Position numbers and translations under genes: made by a program
Assembly: GCF_032452875.1 (NCBI RefSeq)
Contig: NC_083882.1
Location: 60,775,614-60,839,613 of the forward strand
Reading direction: 5' to 3'
Source: Bos javanicus
Lineage: Eukaryota; Chordata; Mammalia; Artiodactyla; Bovidae
Length of the DNA: 64,000 nt
Notes under the pieces: model-generated
The model's database searches: none
What the model saw: the letters and a program-made list of their open reading frames with translations, nothing else
Told to the model about the DNA's origin: nothing
Shown here: positions 23,205 through 34,905 of the stretch, one piece after another
Position numbering within the stretch: the first letter of the stretch is position 1
Layout: each line of letters opens with the position of its first letter

Positions 23205-23451
23205 TGCTGCTTCTGCTGCTAAGTCGCTTCAGTCGTGTCTGACTCTGTGTGACCCCAGAGACAGCAGCCCACCAGGCTCCCCCATCTCTGGGATTCTCCA
23301 GGCAAGAACACTGGAGTGGGTTGCCATTTTCTTCTCCAATGCATGAAAGTGAAAAGTGAAAGTGAAGTTTCTCAGTTGTGTCTGACTCTTAGCGACCCCG
23401 TGGACTGCAGCCCACCAGGCTCCTCCAACCATGGGATTTTCCAGGCAAGAG
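23205..23451 (-). repeat. BovA2 SINE, 5'-truncated, nested in BovB
   Basis: Reverse BovA2 with GCT-rich tail, first unit, 'GTGAAAAGTGAAAGTGAAG' linker and second unit. It ends at 'CCAGGCAAGAG' rather than continuing through 'GGAGTGGGTTGCCATT', so the element is 5' truncated. An 8-bp repeat TACTGCAC at 23197-23204 and 23452-23459 brackets it. Part of the right copy also matches the SINE itself, so the duplication is likely but not beyond doubt. Confidence 0.82.
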
Positions 23452-24874
23452 TACTGCACAGTTGCATTTATCTCACACGCTAGGAAAGTAATGCTCAAAA
23501 CTCCCCAAGTGAGGCTTCAACAATCCGTGAATTGAGAACTTTCAATGTTCAAGCTAGATTTAGAAAAGGCAGAGGAACCAGAGATCAAATTGCCAACATG
23601 CACTGGATCATCAAAAAAGCAAGAGAGTTCCAGGAAAACATCTACTTCTGCTTCATTGACTATGCGAAAGCCTCTGATTATGTGGATCACAACAAACTGT
23701 GGAAAATTCTTCAAGAGATGGGAATACCAGACCACCGGACCTGCCTCCTAAGAAATCTGTATGCAGGTCAAGAAGCAACAGTTAGAACCATTGCTTTGGA
23801 ACGATGGTCTAATTCCAAACTGGGAAAGGAGTACGTCAAGGCTATATATTGTTACCCTGCTTATTTAACTTATATGCAGAGTACATCCATGCCAGGCTGG
23901 ATAAAGCCCATCCTGGAATGAAGATTGATAGGAGAAATATCAGTAATCTCAGATATGCAGATGACACCACCCTTGTGGCAGAAAGCAAAGAGGAACTAAA
24001 GACTCTCTTGATGAAAGTGAAAGAAGAGAGTGAAAAAGCTGGCTTAAAACTCAACAGTCAAAAAATGGAGATCATGGCACCAGGTCCCATAACTTCATGA
24101 CAAATAGATGGGGAAACAATGGAAACAGTGATAGACTTTCTTGAGCTCCACAATCACTGCAGATGGTAACTTTATCCATGATAGTAAAAGACTCCTGCTC
24201 CTTAGAAGAAAAACTATGACCAACCTAGATAGCATAATTAAAAGCAGAGACATTACTTTGACAACAAAGGTCCATCTAGTCAAAGATATGGTTTTTCCAT
24301 TAGTCATATATGGATGTGAGGGTTAGACCATAAAGAAAACTGAGCGCTGAAAAATTGATGATTTTGAACTGTGGTGTTAGAGAAGACACTTGAGAGTCCC
24401 CTGGACGGCCAGGAGATCAAACCAGTCAATCCTAAAGGAAATCAGTCCTGAATATTCATTGGAAGGACCAATGCTAAAGCTGAAGCTCCAATACTTTGCC
24501 ACTTTGGCCACCTGATGAGAGCTGACTCATTTGAAAAGACCCTGATGCTGGGAAAGATTGAAGGCAGGAGGAGAAGGGGACGACAGAGGATGGGATGTTT
24601 GGATCACATCACCGACTCAATGGACGTGAGTTTGAGCAAGCTCTGGGAGTTGGTGAAGGACAGGGAAGCCTGTTGTGCTGCTCTCCATGGGGTCACAAAG
24701 AGTAGGACACAACTGAGTGACTGAATTGAACTGATAATTTTGTAGGTATAAATCATCAGAAAAGACACCATACAGCTGTGAGTACTTTGCACATGTGGCA
24801 CAGACAGTTTCCATAGATGTCACTATACTGAAGAGGGTGCAGAGTTTCAATTAAAACTATTGCTGTATGATTCA

Positions 24875-25053
24875 GGGATCTCAAACCAGCAGTCTGTGAC
24901 ACCCTAGAGGAGTGGGATAGGGTGGTAGGTGAGAGGGAGGCTCAAGAGGAAGGGAACATATGTATACCTATGGCTGATCCGTGTTGATGTATGGCAGAAA
25001 TGAACACAATATTGTAATTATCCTTCAGTTGAAAATAAAGAAAAAAAGAATGC
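24875..25053 (+). mobile_element. L1 LINE 3' end
   Basis: 'GAGAGGGAGGCTCAAGAGG', 'CATATGTATACCTATGGCTG' and a closing AT-rich run ending 'AATAAAGAAAAAAAG' are the 3' UTR end of a ruminant L1. The copy is heavily 5' truncated. Confidence 0.75.
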
Positions 25054-26936
25054 ATAAAAAATTATTCCTGATATACCTAAAGCCTCATTCAGAAATAGTC
25101 ATGATAGATGCAGTAATCAATTTGGGTTCATTCTTTTATTGTGATTCTAAATGTTCTGCAAAATACCCAATACTGATTTCCCCATTTTTGTCTGACTGCC
25201 TTGAGCATTACATTTTCTATTTGATTCTAAAACAATACTAAATGTCTTCAGTCTTCAATCTTCAATGTCAAAAAAGGCAATCATGAAGAATGGACTACTT
25301 CTGTTGCCAATGTGAAATCACTGCTGAGTGATTTTAAATACTATGTGCTCTACGTTAGCAAGTCTAAGCAGGATGCATTACAGTGTAACTCATTATACTC
25401 AATGAGGGATCAAGAAATAAAAGCTAGCAATATTAAAGCTGTGTTTAGAAGTCGGTATTTGGTGGAAAATAACCAAGTTGGAGACTATATATTCAAATAG
25501 TCTTTCAAGTGTACTTATACACTCTAGTGTATTAATGCAAAATTCATTCCTTAAATGCATTCTGATTGACAGTAGTCTTTATAAGTGACAGATATAAATG
25601 TGGTCTGAATGATCTATGGGATTGCCCTAGGTTCTTATAAATCAAAATTTGCTAGCCTCTTAGTAGGACCTCAGTAGTTACAAGAATAAGACACAAACAA
25701 AAACAAGTTTTGTGAACTCATTTTTCAAAAAGAAATTGTTACATGATGTAATTTTCAATTTTACTTGCTTTTGCCCAAGTGTTGTTCACTATATTTAAAA
25801 GATATATCTTAGTCTCAAGAATATGTTAACAGAGTTTCTATTATTTGCTGTGTTCCTGAGTTGTCTACTATTATTTACAGAAATTTCACATAGTCTGGTG
25901 ATTTTCAGAGAAAATACAAAGCTAAAGCAAAGAAAATCTAGGTATAGGAAACTCCCAAGCCATTACAGCATTATTAACAAGTACAATTTTCCTTTCTTTC
26001 CTTTGATGGAAATAATACATCCCTTCTATGCCGACATTCCCAATAGCTCTATATAGTCAGTGCACTTATGATACTGCAAATATTCCATGTTAAGAGATAA
26101 TTCTTGAGCTGAGATAATCTCTTATCATATTGAAAAATGAGATTGCTGGTTTCTCAAATCTTGATGACTTTTCTGATGCAGTTGAGACTTTTATTGCATG
26201 TCTATCATTTAGGTTGAATGGAATTTTGATATACATATGATACATAGCTATTTTTCAAACATTTAACAGATTTAATTACTGTAATGCAATTGGACCTGTT
26301 CTCCAAATGTATTTCTAAATTGAATTTCATCTAGAAACTGGAATCTTATACCTCTCTTACTTGGATGGACAGCTAATGAGCTAATGTTCCATAGAGTTGG
26401 GGCTCAAGAACCTTGACAATTCTGACTTCAAATACTAGGGTTCTAAAATTGCTAACAACAACATGTATGGGGTGTGTGTGCGTTTGTGAGATAGAGAGAG
26501 TGAGAAAGAGAAAGAACTCCATAAAAATAATATACCACATCTCAAAAGTAGAGTTTATAGCAATATAACTTTGCCATCATCATTAATAAACAATTATGAA
26601 ATGTGCCTTTTATACAAATTAAACAATTGATTTAATTAACAAATTATTTAAACCCCTTCCTTGAAGTGCTAATAAAAGATGTGCAATTAATGTGTTCTAC
26701 TAGGGAATTTTGGCTTCATCATATTCATCTTTGAGGAATAAATCAGTAATCATAAACTAATTTTTTACCATGCAGAATTTTGGAATCAGCAGCTAAAACA
26801 AAGAAAAAACAAAAATAGTTTATTGGGAATTCGGCTAAAGGGATAAAATACTTTATAAGGTATAATTTTTTATTCTATGGAAATCTGTGGGTGTGGAAGT
26901 GAATTTAAACTGAAAGGTGATACAAAACATATAGAT
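25054..26936. other. No gene recognised
   Basis: AT-rich DNA. Frames at 24981-25241, 25312-25500 and 25823-26056 (plus) have no recognisable domain. A short purine- and GT-rich tract lies at about 26468-26515. No structured RNA was seen apart from the hairpin that follows. Confidence 0.45.
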
Positions 26937-27007
26937 ATTGAGTTGGTCAAGAAGTTCATTCAGGCAATGTTATGGGAAAACCTGAATGAACTTTTTGGCC
27001 AACCAAT
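26937..27007. ncRNA. Hairpin of mariner-MITE type (miR-2284/2285-like)
   Basis: A 71-nt near-perfect inverted repeat. The arm TTGGTCAAGAAGTTCATTC at 26943 pairs with GAATGAACTTTTTGGCCAA at 26984-27002. Only two G-T wobble positions occur, and about 16 bases form the loop ('CAATGTTATGGGAAAA'). The outer bases ATTG/CAAT extend the stem with one bulge. Palindromes of this sequence type are short mariner-derived elements in ruminants, and the large ruminant miR-2284/2285 microRNA family has very similar arms. Whether this copy is expressed cannot be seen. Confidence 0.7.
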
Positions 27008-27029
27008 TCATAAAATGGTATACTTTGTT

Positions 27030-29528
27030 GAAATATAATTCACATACAATACAATTCATTCACTTAAGGTATTCAATGGTTTTCAGAATATTCACTATTG
27101 TGTAACCATAGACACAATCAATTTTACACTTTCAAAATTTCAGAAAAGAAAACTTGTACAAATTAGAGATCATTCCCGTTCCTTTCAATTCCCTCAGGCC
27201 TGGCAAAACAAAAATCTACTTCTTATTGTCTGTATACTTATCTGTTCTGGGCTTCCCAATTGGCTCAGTGGAAAAGAATCTGCCTGCATAGCAGAAGCAG
27301 CAGGAGACGCAGGTTCCATCCCTGGGTGGGGAAGATCCCCTCGAGGAAGTCATGGCAACCCAGTCCAGTATTCTTGCCTGGAGAATTCCCTGCTGGGGCT
27401 AGTGTCCATAGGGTCACAAAGAGTCAGATACAACTGAAGCGAGAGCACAGCACAGCACTTGCCTATTCTGGACATTTCATACAGACAGAATCATACAATA
27501 TGTCATCTTTCACGAATGACGTCTTGGAATACTGTTGACATTTCACCCATTTTGCAGCATTCATTCCCTTCCTTGTTTTATTGGGTGAATAAGGGTGAAA
27601 TTTCTCCACATTTCTCCACATTTTCACCAATATTTCTTATTGTCCCTCTTTTTTATTATAGTCACCCCACTGGATGTCAAATGATATCCTATTGTGCTTT
27701 GGATTGGAATTTCTCCAATGGATTAATGACATCATGCATCTTTTCCTGTGCTTGTTGGCCACTTGAATATTTTCTCTGAACAAATGTTATTTGTTAATTT
27801 TTTATTGGATTGCCCTTTTACTATTGAGATGTAAAATTTCTTTATTCCAGATAAATATCTCTTATCTAGGATATGATTTGAACATTTTTGTCCCATTCTG
27901 TGAGTTGTCTTTTTGATTACTTGATGATATCCTTCAAAATATCAAAACATAATGAAGTATGACTTATCTACTTTTTTCTTTTGTCTCAGGCCTTAGTGAC
28001 ATATCTAAGAAAGCTTTGCCTAACCCAAGATCATGAATATTTAGTCCTATAATTTCATTTAATTTCACTTTTAGCTTTTACATAAGTCTATAATCTATTT
28101 TGAGTTAATTTTTTAAACAGCACATGGAAAGGGTCCAATGTTATTCTTTGTATGTGAAGATCCAACTGTCCCAACACCATTTACTGAGAAGACTAGTCTT
28201 TCTCTATTGATTCATCCTGGCAACATTGTCAAAAATCAGTTGACTATATATGTGAGGATCTATTTGTGTATTATTACTCTGTTCCACTGATCTTATGCCG
28301 GTACCAGACAACCTTAATTTTGGAAACTATATAACAGGTTTCTACATAGTGTGACTCTCGAGTTTTCTCATTCTGATTCCTTACTTATCTTGACTGTAGT
28401 TCTTTCAGGCATTATTGCAAGGGAGTCATTGAAGTCTCCAAATATTATTATTATAGTTAATTTATAAATTCTTATTAAATATGCATATGTGATTATTATT
28501 TCCCCCTTTAAGTCTGTCAGTTTTTACTTTAGGTATTTTGGAGCTCTGTTGTACACAGATGTATATAGTTGTATATTCTCCTGATGTATCGATATAAAAT
28601 ATAGATTTAGTATTATATCCTTCTTTGTCTCTGGGGACATTTGTGTTCTACAGTCTATTTTATCTCATTCTAATATAATCATCACTCCAGATTTCGATGG
28701 TTGCTATTTGCCCAATATATCTTTTCTATCCTGTTAATTTCAATATACCTTTGTGATTAAGTCTGTATTCTGTAGACCACACATGTAGCATCTTTTTCTT
28801 CAAATACTTTCAAATACTGACAATTTTTTTTCACAGTCTGACGATCTTTGCTTTTATGATTGTATTATTTAATCCATTCACTATTATTGTTGTCATTGAT
28901 ATAGTTGGAATTACATCTGCCATTTTGTTTTCTTTTGTTCTTAGTCCTATTTCATTGCATGTATTATAATTTTTGGTTAAAAATTGGACATTTTAAGTAA
29001 TATTGCACAAACCGAATATATCCCCATACACAAGCACATGCTTCCAGGATTTGTTATTTTCTCATTTCTTATTAAATGAGTTCACTGAACTAGTTAATTG
29101 AGTGATGTCTATTTCCTCCACAGTTTGAAGACTCCCTGTCACTGCTCAGAGAACACAGCCTTGAGCATGAATACAGTTGCTCTAGGTTAACAGTGGTTTT
29201 ATCAAGTCTTCTTTGACTGTCTCTTTTCCTGACCTCTTTGTGAAGCTGTTTGCCTCCAGTGGCATCATATCCAGCTCTTTGGCCCTGCTAGTTGCCAAAT
29301 GATTACTTTATTGCTTTCAACAATGCTCTGGGTATAACTTGGTCTACAGTCTAATCTGATTAAATTTGGAGCATTTTTCAGACACAGTTTTTGAAGCAGT
29401 TATAGCTCTTCTCAGTTCTCTCTGATAAATTAGTCGGACCATAGTTTAGCTTTTTGATTTTGTGAAACCATCCACTTTCTAACAGTTTATCATCAAAATA
29501 TCCATTGTTTTCTAGAGTAACTTTAGGC
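27030..29528 (-). mobile_element. Old L1 (L1M-type) LINE, minus strand, with a SINE inside
   Basis: The plus strand reads as the reverse complement of L1 ORF2 from its C-terminal end upward. In order come 'GCATCTTTTCCTGTGCTTG' (27739), 'GTCCCATTCTGTGAGTTG' (27890), 'CAACACCATTTACTGAGAAG' (28174), 'CTGTTCCACTGATCTTATG' (28280) and 'TGAAGTCTCCAAATATTATT' (28430). This matches the L1 order. No long minus-strand frame survives, so it is an ancient, decayed copy. A Bov-tA interrupts it near 27250. Confidence 0.75.
27249..27460 (+). repeat. Bov-tA SINE
   Basis: Plus-strand Bov-tA: head 'GGGCTTCCCAATTGGCTCAG', then 'CAGGTTCCATCCCTGGG', body 'CAGTATTCTTGCCTGGAG' and 'GTCAGATACAACTGAAGCG', with a short GCACA tail. 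It lies near the 3' edge of an old minus-strand L1. Confidence 0.88.
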
Positions 29529-29529
29529 T

Positions 29530-29628
29530 TTTGCTGTTTAGTCACTCGTTGTGTCTGACTCTTTGCGACCCCATGGAGTGCAGCATGCCAGGCTTCCCTA
29601 TCCTTCAGCATATTCCCAAATTTCTGCT
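29530..29628 (-). repeat. BovA/BovB 3'-end fragment
   Basis: About 100 bp in reverse orientation: 'TTGCTGTTTAGTCACTCG', 'GTGTCTGACTCTTTGCGACC' and 'GCATGCCAGGCTTCCCTATC'. BovB and Bov-tA share this 3' segment, so the parent cannot be decided. Confidence 0.75.
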
Positions 29629-31479
29629 CCAAATAAAGTCAGCTCTTTTAGGGAGAGCTTTAGAGTTAGCTGTCTATTCTTATGGTCTTTGTCTCAAACT
29701 GGGCAAAATGGCTCTGGAGCTAGGAAGAGGAACAATGGCCACCTACTCCTAAGAGGCATTTGTGCTTCACCACAGAGTTTTAGGTGCAGAAAGTAGCCTC
29801 TGTATTGATTCTCCTAGTGTGGAACCTCTGCTCTACGAGCAAGCTGGGGTACAGGTGCTCAGGCTCTAGTAGTCTCAGCCTGCCCCCTGAGTTAGAACCT
29901 CTGCCTTATGAACAAGAACTAGGTGGAATAAGGGGGTCTGCAACTTGTTAGTCTCATCTCCTTGGTCATGCCTGTTCCAGTGAAGCTGCCATCAAGCTCA
30001 GCTGGGGGAATGTGTGAGAGGAAGCATCCCATGGCTCAAGTGCCACAGGCTACAAAAATTTTCTTGAATAAGTGGTTGTTTTTAAAATAATTTTCACCAG
30101 TGTGGTTGTCTCATGTGAGAGCAAGTCTATGGAGCTCTTCATGGCACCATTCCAGAAGAAAAATTTCCAACAGCTTTTGGTGTTTGTTCCATATGCGTAA
30201 TCAAATCCACCCATTTCCAGTGGCACAGTGATGGTCTAGCCACTCAACTCTATTACTGAATCACACTCACAGTAACTTCCCAGGTGGCCAAGATTTGTAA
30301 CTAAGCCCCCCCCTTTTTTTTAACAAAAACAAACAAAAAAACACAACAATAATAACAACAAAATAGAATTCCTTGGAGCATAAATATTGAATTGAAGCAG
30401 TTGGGAGACAATCTGCTCTGACCAGTCATTTTCTTATTTTTTTTAAACAAAAGAGAATTATATAAATGAAGTACTAAAAAATATCCTGCAGGGTGGCAGT
30501 CTTTAACTACAACCCACAACTGTCTAAACCTATATGACAGGCAAAGACTATGACATCCACAGGAGGGGAAGCCTTTATTATGCAAAGAAATACTGAGATT
30601 AGCCATTTTCTGGCTAATCTGACAATAGCCATTTTCCAAAAAAAGGTATTTAACTCCTCCCAGATTTAACAATAATTAAAATATTTATCAAGCTAAAATT
30701 TTACAAGTGCTGGGTTCAGATGATTTCTTAAGGAAGTGGAATGTGTTTCCTTGGAGTGTTCTTTCATAGACTGTGTTTCCTTGACTCTTAAATCAGCCCC
30801 AAGAATCATTTTGAGGAATATATAGGGTTAAAAATAGAGTGTTGCACCCTCTACTTGCTGCCAATATTACAGGCTTCTTATTTGTATTGGTGAAAAGTAA
30901 ATCCATTGCATTCTAAATCCAACGTACAGGACTAAAAATAACTCAAAGTGCATTTCTGCTCAAATAGGCAATTAAAATTGGCACAAAAACAAAGACAACT
31001 ATTTCCAACAATGCATTAACTCTAACAATTCTGAATGGCTCTACATTCTCACATGTGAAAGTTTATAGTACTCATCTTTTCAGGACAAGAAGACAGCATT
31101 CTCAAACATAATATTATATAAGCAGTGGGATTCTGTATAACAGTATCTCATTCAAGGCCTGGAAAATGTAGACTTTTGATGAGGGACTCTAGAATGTTAC
31201 CCAACATAAATTGATTTTTCTGAAAAAAAAAAAAAATTTATAAGCCTGACTTAGCACATGCATAGACAGGTAACAGTTTTTCCCAACTGGATCCTAGGTG
31301 CCCTGACAAATAAAATAGAATTTGGGGGGAAGGGATGCCTCCTTAAACTGACTTTACTATGTGCTTCTTTACTTTAAAGTATGAGAGCTTGGGGTTGACA
31401 CATACACATTGCTATATTTAAACAACATAACCGACAAGGACCTACTGTAGAGTACTCTGCTCAGTATTTTATAATAATC
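29629..31479. other. No gene recognised
   Basis: 29640-30290 is moderately GC-rich and may be further old L1 sequence, but I cannot place it. 30303-30365 is a C run followed by T- and A-rich low-complexity sequence (CCCCCCC, TTTTTTTT, AACAAAAACAAAC). The minus-strand 123-codon frame at 30301-30672 shows no domain and crosses this low-complexity tract. Confidence 0.4.
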
Positions 31480-31590
31480 TAAATGGGAAAAGAATTTGAA
31501 AACGCATAGATACATGTATATGTATAACTGAATCACTTTGCTGTACAACACTGTTAATCAACTATACTCCAATAGAAACTAAATTTTTTT
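31480..31590 (+). mobile_element. L1 LINE 3' end
   Basis: 'TGTATATGTATAACTGAATC', 'CTTTGCTGTACAACACTG' and 'AATCAACTATACTCCAATAG' form the terminal segment of a ruminant L1 3' UTR. A related end occurs at 60515-60600 and 62930-63003. The left edge is uncertain. Confidence 0.7.
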
Positions 31591-31618
31591 CAAAAAATAC
31601 AAAAAAATAGAGTCACTA

Positions 31619-31935
31619 GGACTTCCCTGATGGCACAGTGGATTAGAATCTGTCTGCCAATTGAGGGGACACAGGTACGATCCCAGGTCTGGGAAGATTC
31701 CACATGCTGTGAAGCAACTAATCCCATGCACCAGCACTCTAGAGCCCGAGAGCCACAACTACTGAGCCTGTGACCTGCGACTGCTGAAGCCTGCGCACCG
31801 AGAGCCTGTGCTGTACAACAGAAGCCACCTCAGAGAAGCCAGTGCGCCACACCGAAGACAGCCCCTGCTCAGCTCAAATAGAGAAAGCCTGTGCAAAGCA
31901 ACAAGGATCCAACACAGCCAAAAATAGATAAATTA
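31619..31935 (+). repeat. CHR-type SINE, full-length
   Basis: Plus-strand CHR SINE. The head 'GGACTTCCCTGATGGCACAG' is followed by 'TACGATCCCAGGTCTGGG', then by the long body with 'GAGAGCCACAACTACTGAGC', 'GAAGCCTGCGCACC' and 'CAACACAGCCAAAAATAG' near the end. The body distinguishes this longer CHR subtype from the head-only relatives at 7930 and 48525. Confidence 0.82.
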
Positions 31936-31954
31936 AAATGCCACTAGAAAGTAA

Positions 31955-32083
31955 TGCATGCATGCTGAGTCGCTTCAGTCGTGTCTGACTCTGTGCGACC
32001 CTATGGACAGCAGCCCACCAGGCTCCTCTGTCCACAGGATTCTCTAGGCAAGAATACTGGAGTGGGTTGCCATTTCCTTTTTC
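31955..32083 (-). repeat. BovA-type SINE fragment
   Basis: Reverse BovA unit from 'GCATGCTGAGTCGCTTCAG' to 'GGGTTGCCATTTCC', followed by a short TA/CA microsatellite at 32083-32101. The tRNA head is absent. Confidence 0.82.
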
Positions 32084-32101
32084 TATATATATATACACAC
32101 A

Positions 32102-32892
32102 CTGCCATAAGCTACAAGAATTTGTGGGTAAGAACATTTCAATTGCAAATAAACTGTCACTTCTTGTTATCTGTACTGATAGATAATCTTCATACGCCCT
32201 AAGAGAAAGAGGTGTTTTCACAATTAAAACAAATTAATGGGAAATCTAAGCCCTCCAAAGGAAATCTGGGGAGGAAAAGGGACTTTTCTTTTAAAAAACC
32301 GAGTCCCTTACTTAGATTCATGATCAATATTTTGGGAATAGATTAGACTCATGATTCTCTCATCAGGAGCTTTAAAAAAAAATCTAAATTATCCTTTACC
32401 TGTACCTCTGTGTGGAAGAAATGGAAACTGTAACCAATATAGTCTTTATTTAATAGAAAATGCCCCCTTGGTCCATTTGATGTATGAGGGCAATGGCCGA
32501 TGTCTCTACTCAACAGTATAAATCTTGGCTTTTGTTATCAGACACAAAAGCTGTACCAAAAACTCAAATAGAGGAGTTTGGCATTTGGATATTTCTGTTA
32601 TAACTAGCTGGAAGAAAAAAATTGCATTAGGACAACCTTTAACTTTTCAGAGAACTAAAAGAAAAAGGATTCGTTCAGACTTTCTTTATCAAAACTTCTT
32701 TCACAGAAGTACGTTAAAGAAAATTCCTAGGTCTTAACTAAAGACTTTAGGAACTGACTTAATTGAAGGGAATGAATCTAGGCCTAGACTCACAGGTAGT
32801 TCATCCAGGGCCTAGTATTGGCAAAATATTAAAGCAGGCGTGTTCTTCCCTGCAACTTAACCTCATAGAAGGCAACCTCATAAAAACAGCAG
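32102..32892. other. No gene recognised
   Basis: Unique-looking sequence. The 70-codon plus frame at 32525-32737 has no recognisable domain. No RNA gene was seen. Confidence 0.45.
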
Positions 32893-33262
32893 TGGCATTT
32901 GCTATGGATTGATTTGTGCATCCCCAAAATTCACATTAATGCCCTAACGTTAAATGTGACAGTATCTGGAGATGGAGCCATTGGGCGGTAATTTATAAGA
33001 CGAGCCCTCGTGAAAGGATCGATGCTATTATAAGAGACACAGATTCCTTCTCTCCCCCACCCCTCCACCCTGCTCCACTATATCAGAACACACTAGAAAA
33101 CAGCCATCTGCAAATCAGGAAGAGGGTCCTCGCTAGGAACCATACTGACTGAAACCTTGATATTGGACTCTGCAGCCTCCAGGACTATGATAAATAATGC
33201 CTGTTGTTTACATTGCACAGTTCATGTTATTTTGCTACAGCAACCTCAGGGGACTAATGCAG
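32893..33262 (+). repeat. MaLR-type LTR (MLT1-like)
   Basis: The sequence starts 'TGCTATGGATTGATTTGTGC' and contains 'CAAAATTCACATTAATGCCC', 'GTGACAGTATCTGGAGATGG', 'GAGCCCTCGTGAAAGG', 'GACTCTGCAGCCTCCAGGAC' and 'TTTGCTACAGCAACC'. This is the standard order of an ERVL-MaLR LTR in plus orientation, ending 'GGGGACTAATGCAG'. It is a solo, old copy without internal retroviral sequence. Confidence 0.85.
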
Positions 33263-33284
33263 TGTTGAATCCCCAAACATTTTA

Positions 33285-33385
33285 ATTTACATTCTAACTA
33301 GGCTTCTTACTAGCTGCATAATCTTGAACAAATTACTTTATCTCTCTGAACCTTAATTTTTTCAGTGTTGAAATGGACCAGGTAA
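33285..33385 (+). repeat. MIR SINE core
   Basis: 'CTTACTAGCTGCATAATCTTG', 'ACAAATTACTTTATCTCTC' and 'GAACCTTAATTTTTTCAG' match the conserved MIR core (loss of pyrimidine-tract identity is modest). A Bov-tA fragment begins right after it. Confidence 0.65.
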
Positions 33386-33399
33386 GTTAGGCAGGAGTT

Positions 33400-33533
33400 C
33401 TAGTTCCTGAAGGGAAATGGCTACCTACTCCTGTATTCTTACCTGGAGAATCCCAAGGACAGAGGAGCCTGGCAAGCTACAGTCTATGGGGTCACAGAGT
33501 CAAACATGACTGAACGATTAAGCATGCATGCAC
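33400..33533 (+). repeat. Bov-tA SINE, 3' part
   Basis: Body and tail only: 'GGGAAATGGCTACCTACTCC', 'GAATCCCAAGGACAGAGG', 'GGGGTCACAGAGTCAAAC' and the tail 'AAGCATGCATGCACA'. The tRNA head is missing. Confidence 0.82.
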
Positions 33534-33786
33534 AGGGCTCTAAAGGAAAGATAATCACAGATTACAATAGTCCTATGACAGAGAATTGAAGGAACCTTCT
33601 ATGTTCTCTATAAATAAAAATTATTTTAGTAGTTGTTATATGATCTTAATAAGTTCACAAAATTGATCTCCTTCTAAAATGAAGGAAGTGGAAAAATAAG
33701 CTTTAAACTCTCTGTTTAATCTTTATTAAACGTCTATTAAATCCTAACAAGATTGCTGGAACAGAGAGATACTCAGTAGACTCATA

Positions 33787-34000
33787 GGCTTCCCTGGTAC
33801 CTCAGATGGTAAAGAATCTGCCTGCAATGCTAGAGACCTGAGTTTGATCCCTGGACTGGAAAGATCCCCTGGAGAAGGGCATGGCTACCCATTCCAGTCT
33901 TCTGGTCTGGAGAATTCCACGGACAAAGTCTGCTGGGTTACAGTCCATAGCGTTGCAAAGAGTCAGGCACGACTGAGTGACTAACGCTAATGAGCACTGT
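33787..34000 (+). repeat. Bov-tA SINE
   Basis: Near-complete plus-strand copy from 'AGGCTTCCCTGGTACCTCAG' to 'GGCACGACTGAGTGACTAACG'. It runs directly into a GCTGT pentanucleotide repeat. Confidence 0.88.
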
Positions 34001-34024
34001 GCTGTGCTGTGCTGTGCTGTGCTT
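34001..34024. repeat. (GCTGT)n short tandem repeat
   Basis: Four and a half copies of the pentamer GCTGT, followed by 'GCTTAGTCGCTCAATCC', which looks like the start of a reverse BovA unit. The repeat probably arose within a SINE-derived junction. Confidence 0.8.
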
Positions 34025-34187
34025 AGTCGCTCAATCCTGAGCACTAGAATAAATGAATTACTGAATGAATTCTTTCATCTCCCAAGCTCTTGTGGTTACT
34101 GTGAAAAGAGATTGGTAGTAAAACCCAAGATTCTTAGTCTGTTACCAGTACTTGAGGTCTCTCTGCGGTTAGCATGGTCATACTATG

Positions 34188-34265
34188 ATGGACAGGGAAG
34201 CCTGATGTGCTGCAGTCATAGAGTCACAAAGAATCAGACATGGCTAAGTGACTAAACTGAACTGA
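34188..34265 (+). repeat. BovB/BovA 3'-end fragment
   Basis: 'GGACAGGGAAGCCTGATGTG' to 'AAGTGACTAAACTGAACTGA' is the terminal ~78 bp of BovB. The CTGAACTGA ending favours BovB over a SINE. Confidence 0.75.
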
Positions 34266-34626
34266 TTGTGAAACTTCAGGTCAAGCAAGAGAAAGTCTAC
34301 AAAACAGTGGGGCTTTTCCTTAAGGATCTCATCTCACCCTGATGTTTTAAGGTACTGCCCAAAGGATACTGGACATTTCATTTATGTGGGTTTTTGCAGT
34401 ACTAGCACTGTCCTTCCAGCCTTAATATTCTGAACACAGATGCCCATAAATTTAGCCTTGATCTCTGAAATATAGAGCAAACACAATGATTGCAAATGAT
34501 TTCAATACAAAATGAAATGTGAAGTGCTACCAAACAATGGGCTGAAGAATTGTGCTGTTCAAGATTAACTTGACAATGATATTAAGAAAAATAGATTTGA
34601 ATTAGGGAATGACTGGGGCACTTGAT

Positions 34627-34893
34627 GGAGAAGGCAATGGCACCCCACTCCAGTACTCTTGCCTGGAAAATCTCATGGGCAGAGGAGCCTGGTGGGCTGA
34701 AATCCATGGGGTTGCGAAGAGTCAGACACGACTGAGTGACTTCACTTTCACTTTTCACTTTCATGCATTGGAGAAGGAAATGGCAACCCACTCCAGTGTT
34801 TTTGCCTGGAGAATCCCAGGGACAGGGGAGCCTGGTGGGCTGCCATCCATGGGGTTGCACAGAGTCAGACACGACTGAAGCGACTTAGCAGCA
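34627..34893 (+). repeat. BovA2 SINE with 12-bp TSD
   Basis: A complete two-unit BovA2. The units start at 34627 ('GGAGAAGGCAATGG') and 34770 ('GGAGAAGGAAATGG'), joined by 'CACTTTCACTTTTCACTTTC', and end in 'GACTTAGCAGCAG'. A perfect 12-bp duplication GGGGCACTTGAT lies at 34615-34626 and 34894-34905. The 89-codon plus and 96-codon minus frames over it are SINE sequence. Confidence 0.95.
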
Positions 34894-34905
34894 GGGGCAC
34901 TTGAT

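Larger units (their letters stand above)
21872..24734 (+). mobile_element. BovB LINE with three nested insertions
   Basis: The 5'-truncated BovB begins at about 'GAGCTATACAAAAAAGAT' and ends at 'GACTGAATTGAACTGA'. It is cut by a BovA2 (21895-22172), a reverse BovB (22310-23037) and another BovA2 (23205-23451), two of them with clear target duplications. BovB segments between the insertions join up in consensus order, confirming one original element. RT motifs are visible in 23532-23921 ('FIDYAKASDYVDHNKLW', with the motif A F replaced by S) and 23849-24100 ('RYADDTTLVAES'). Confidence 0.9.
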
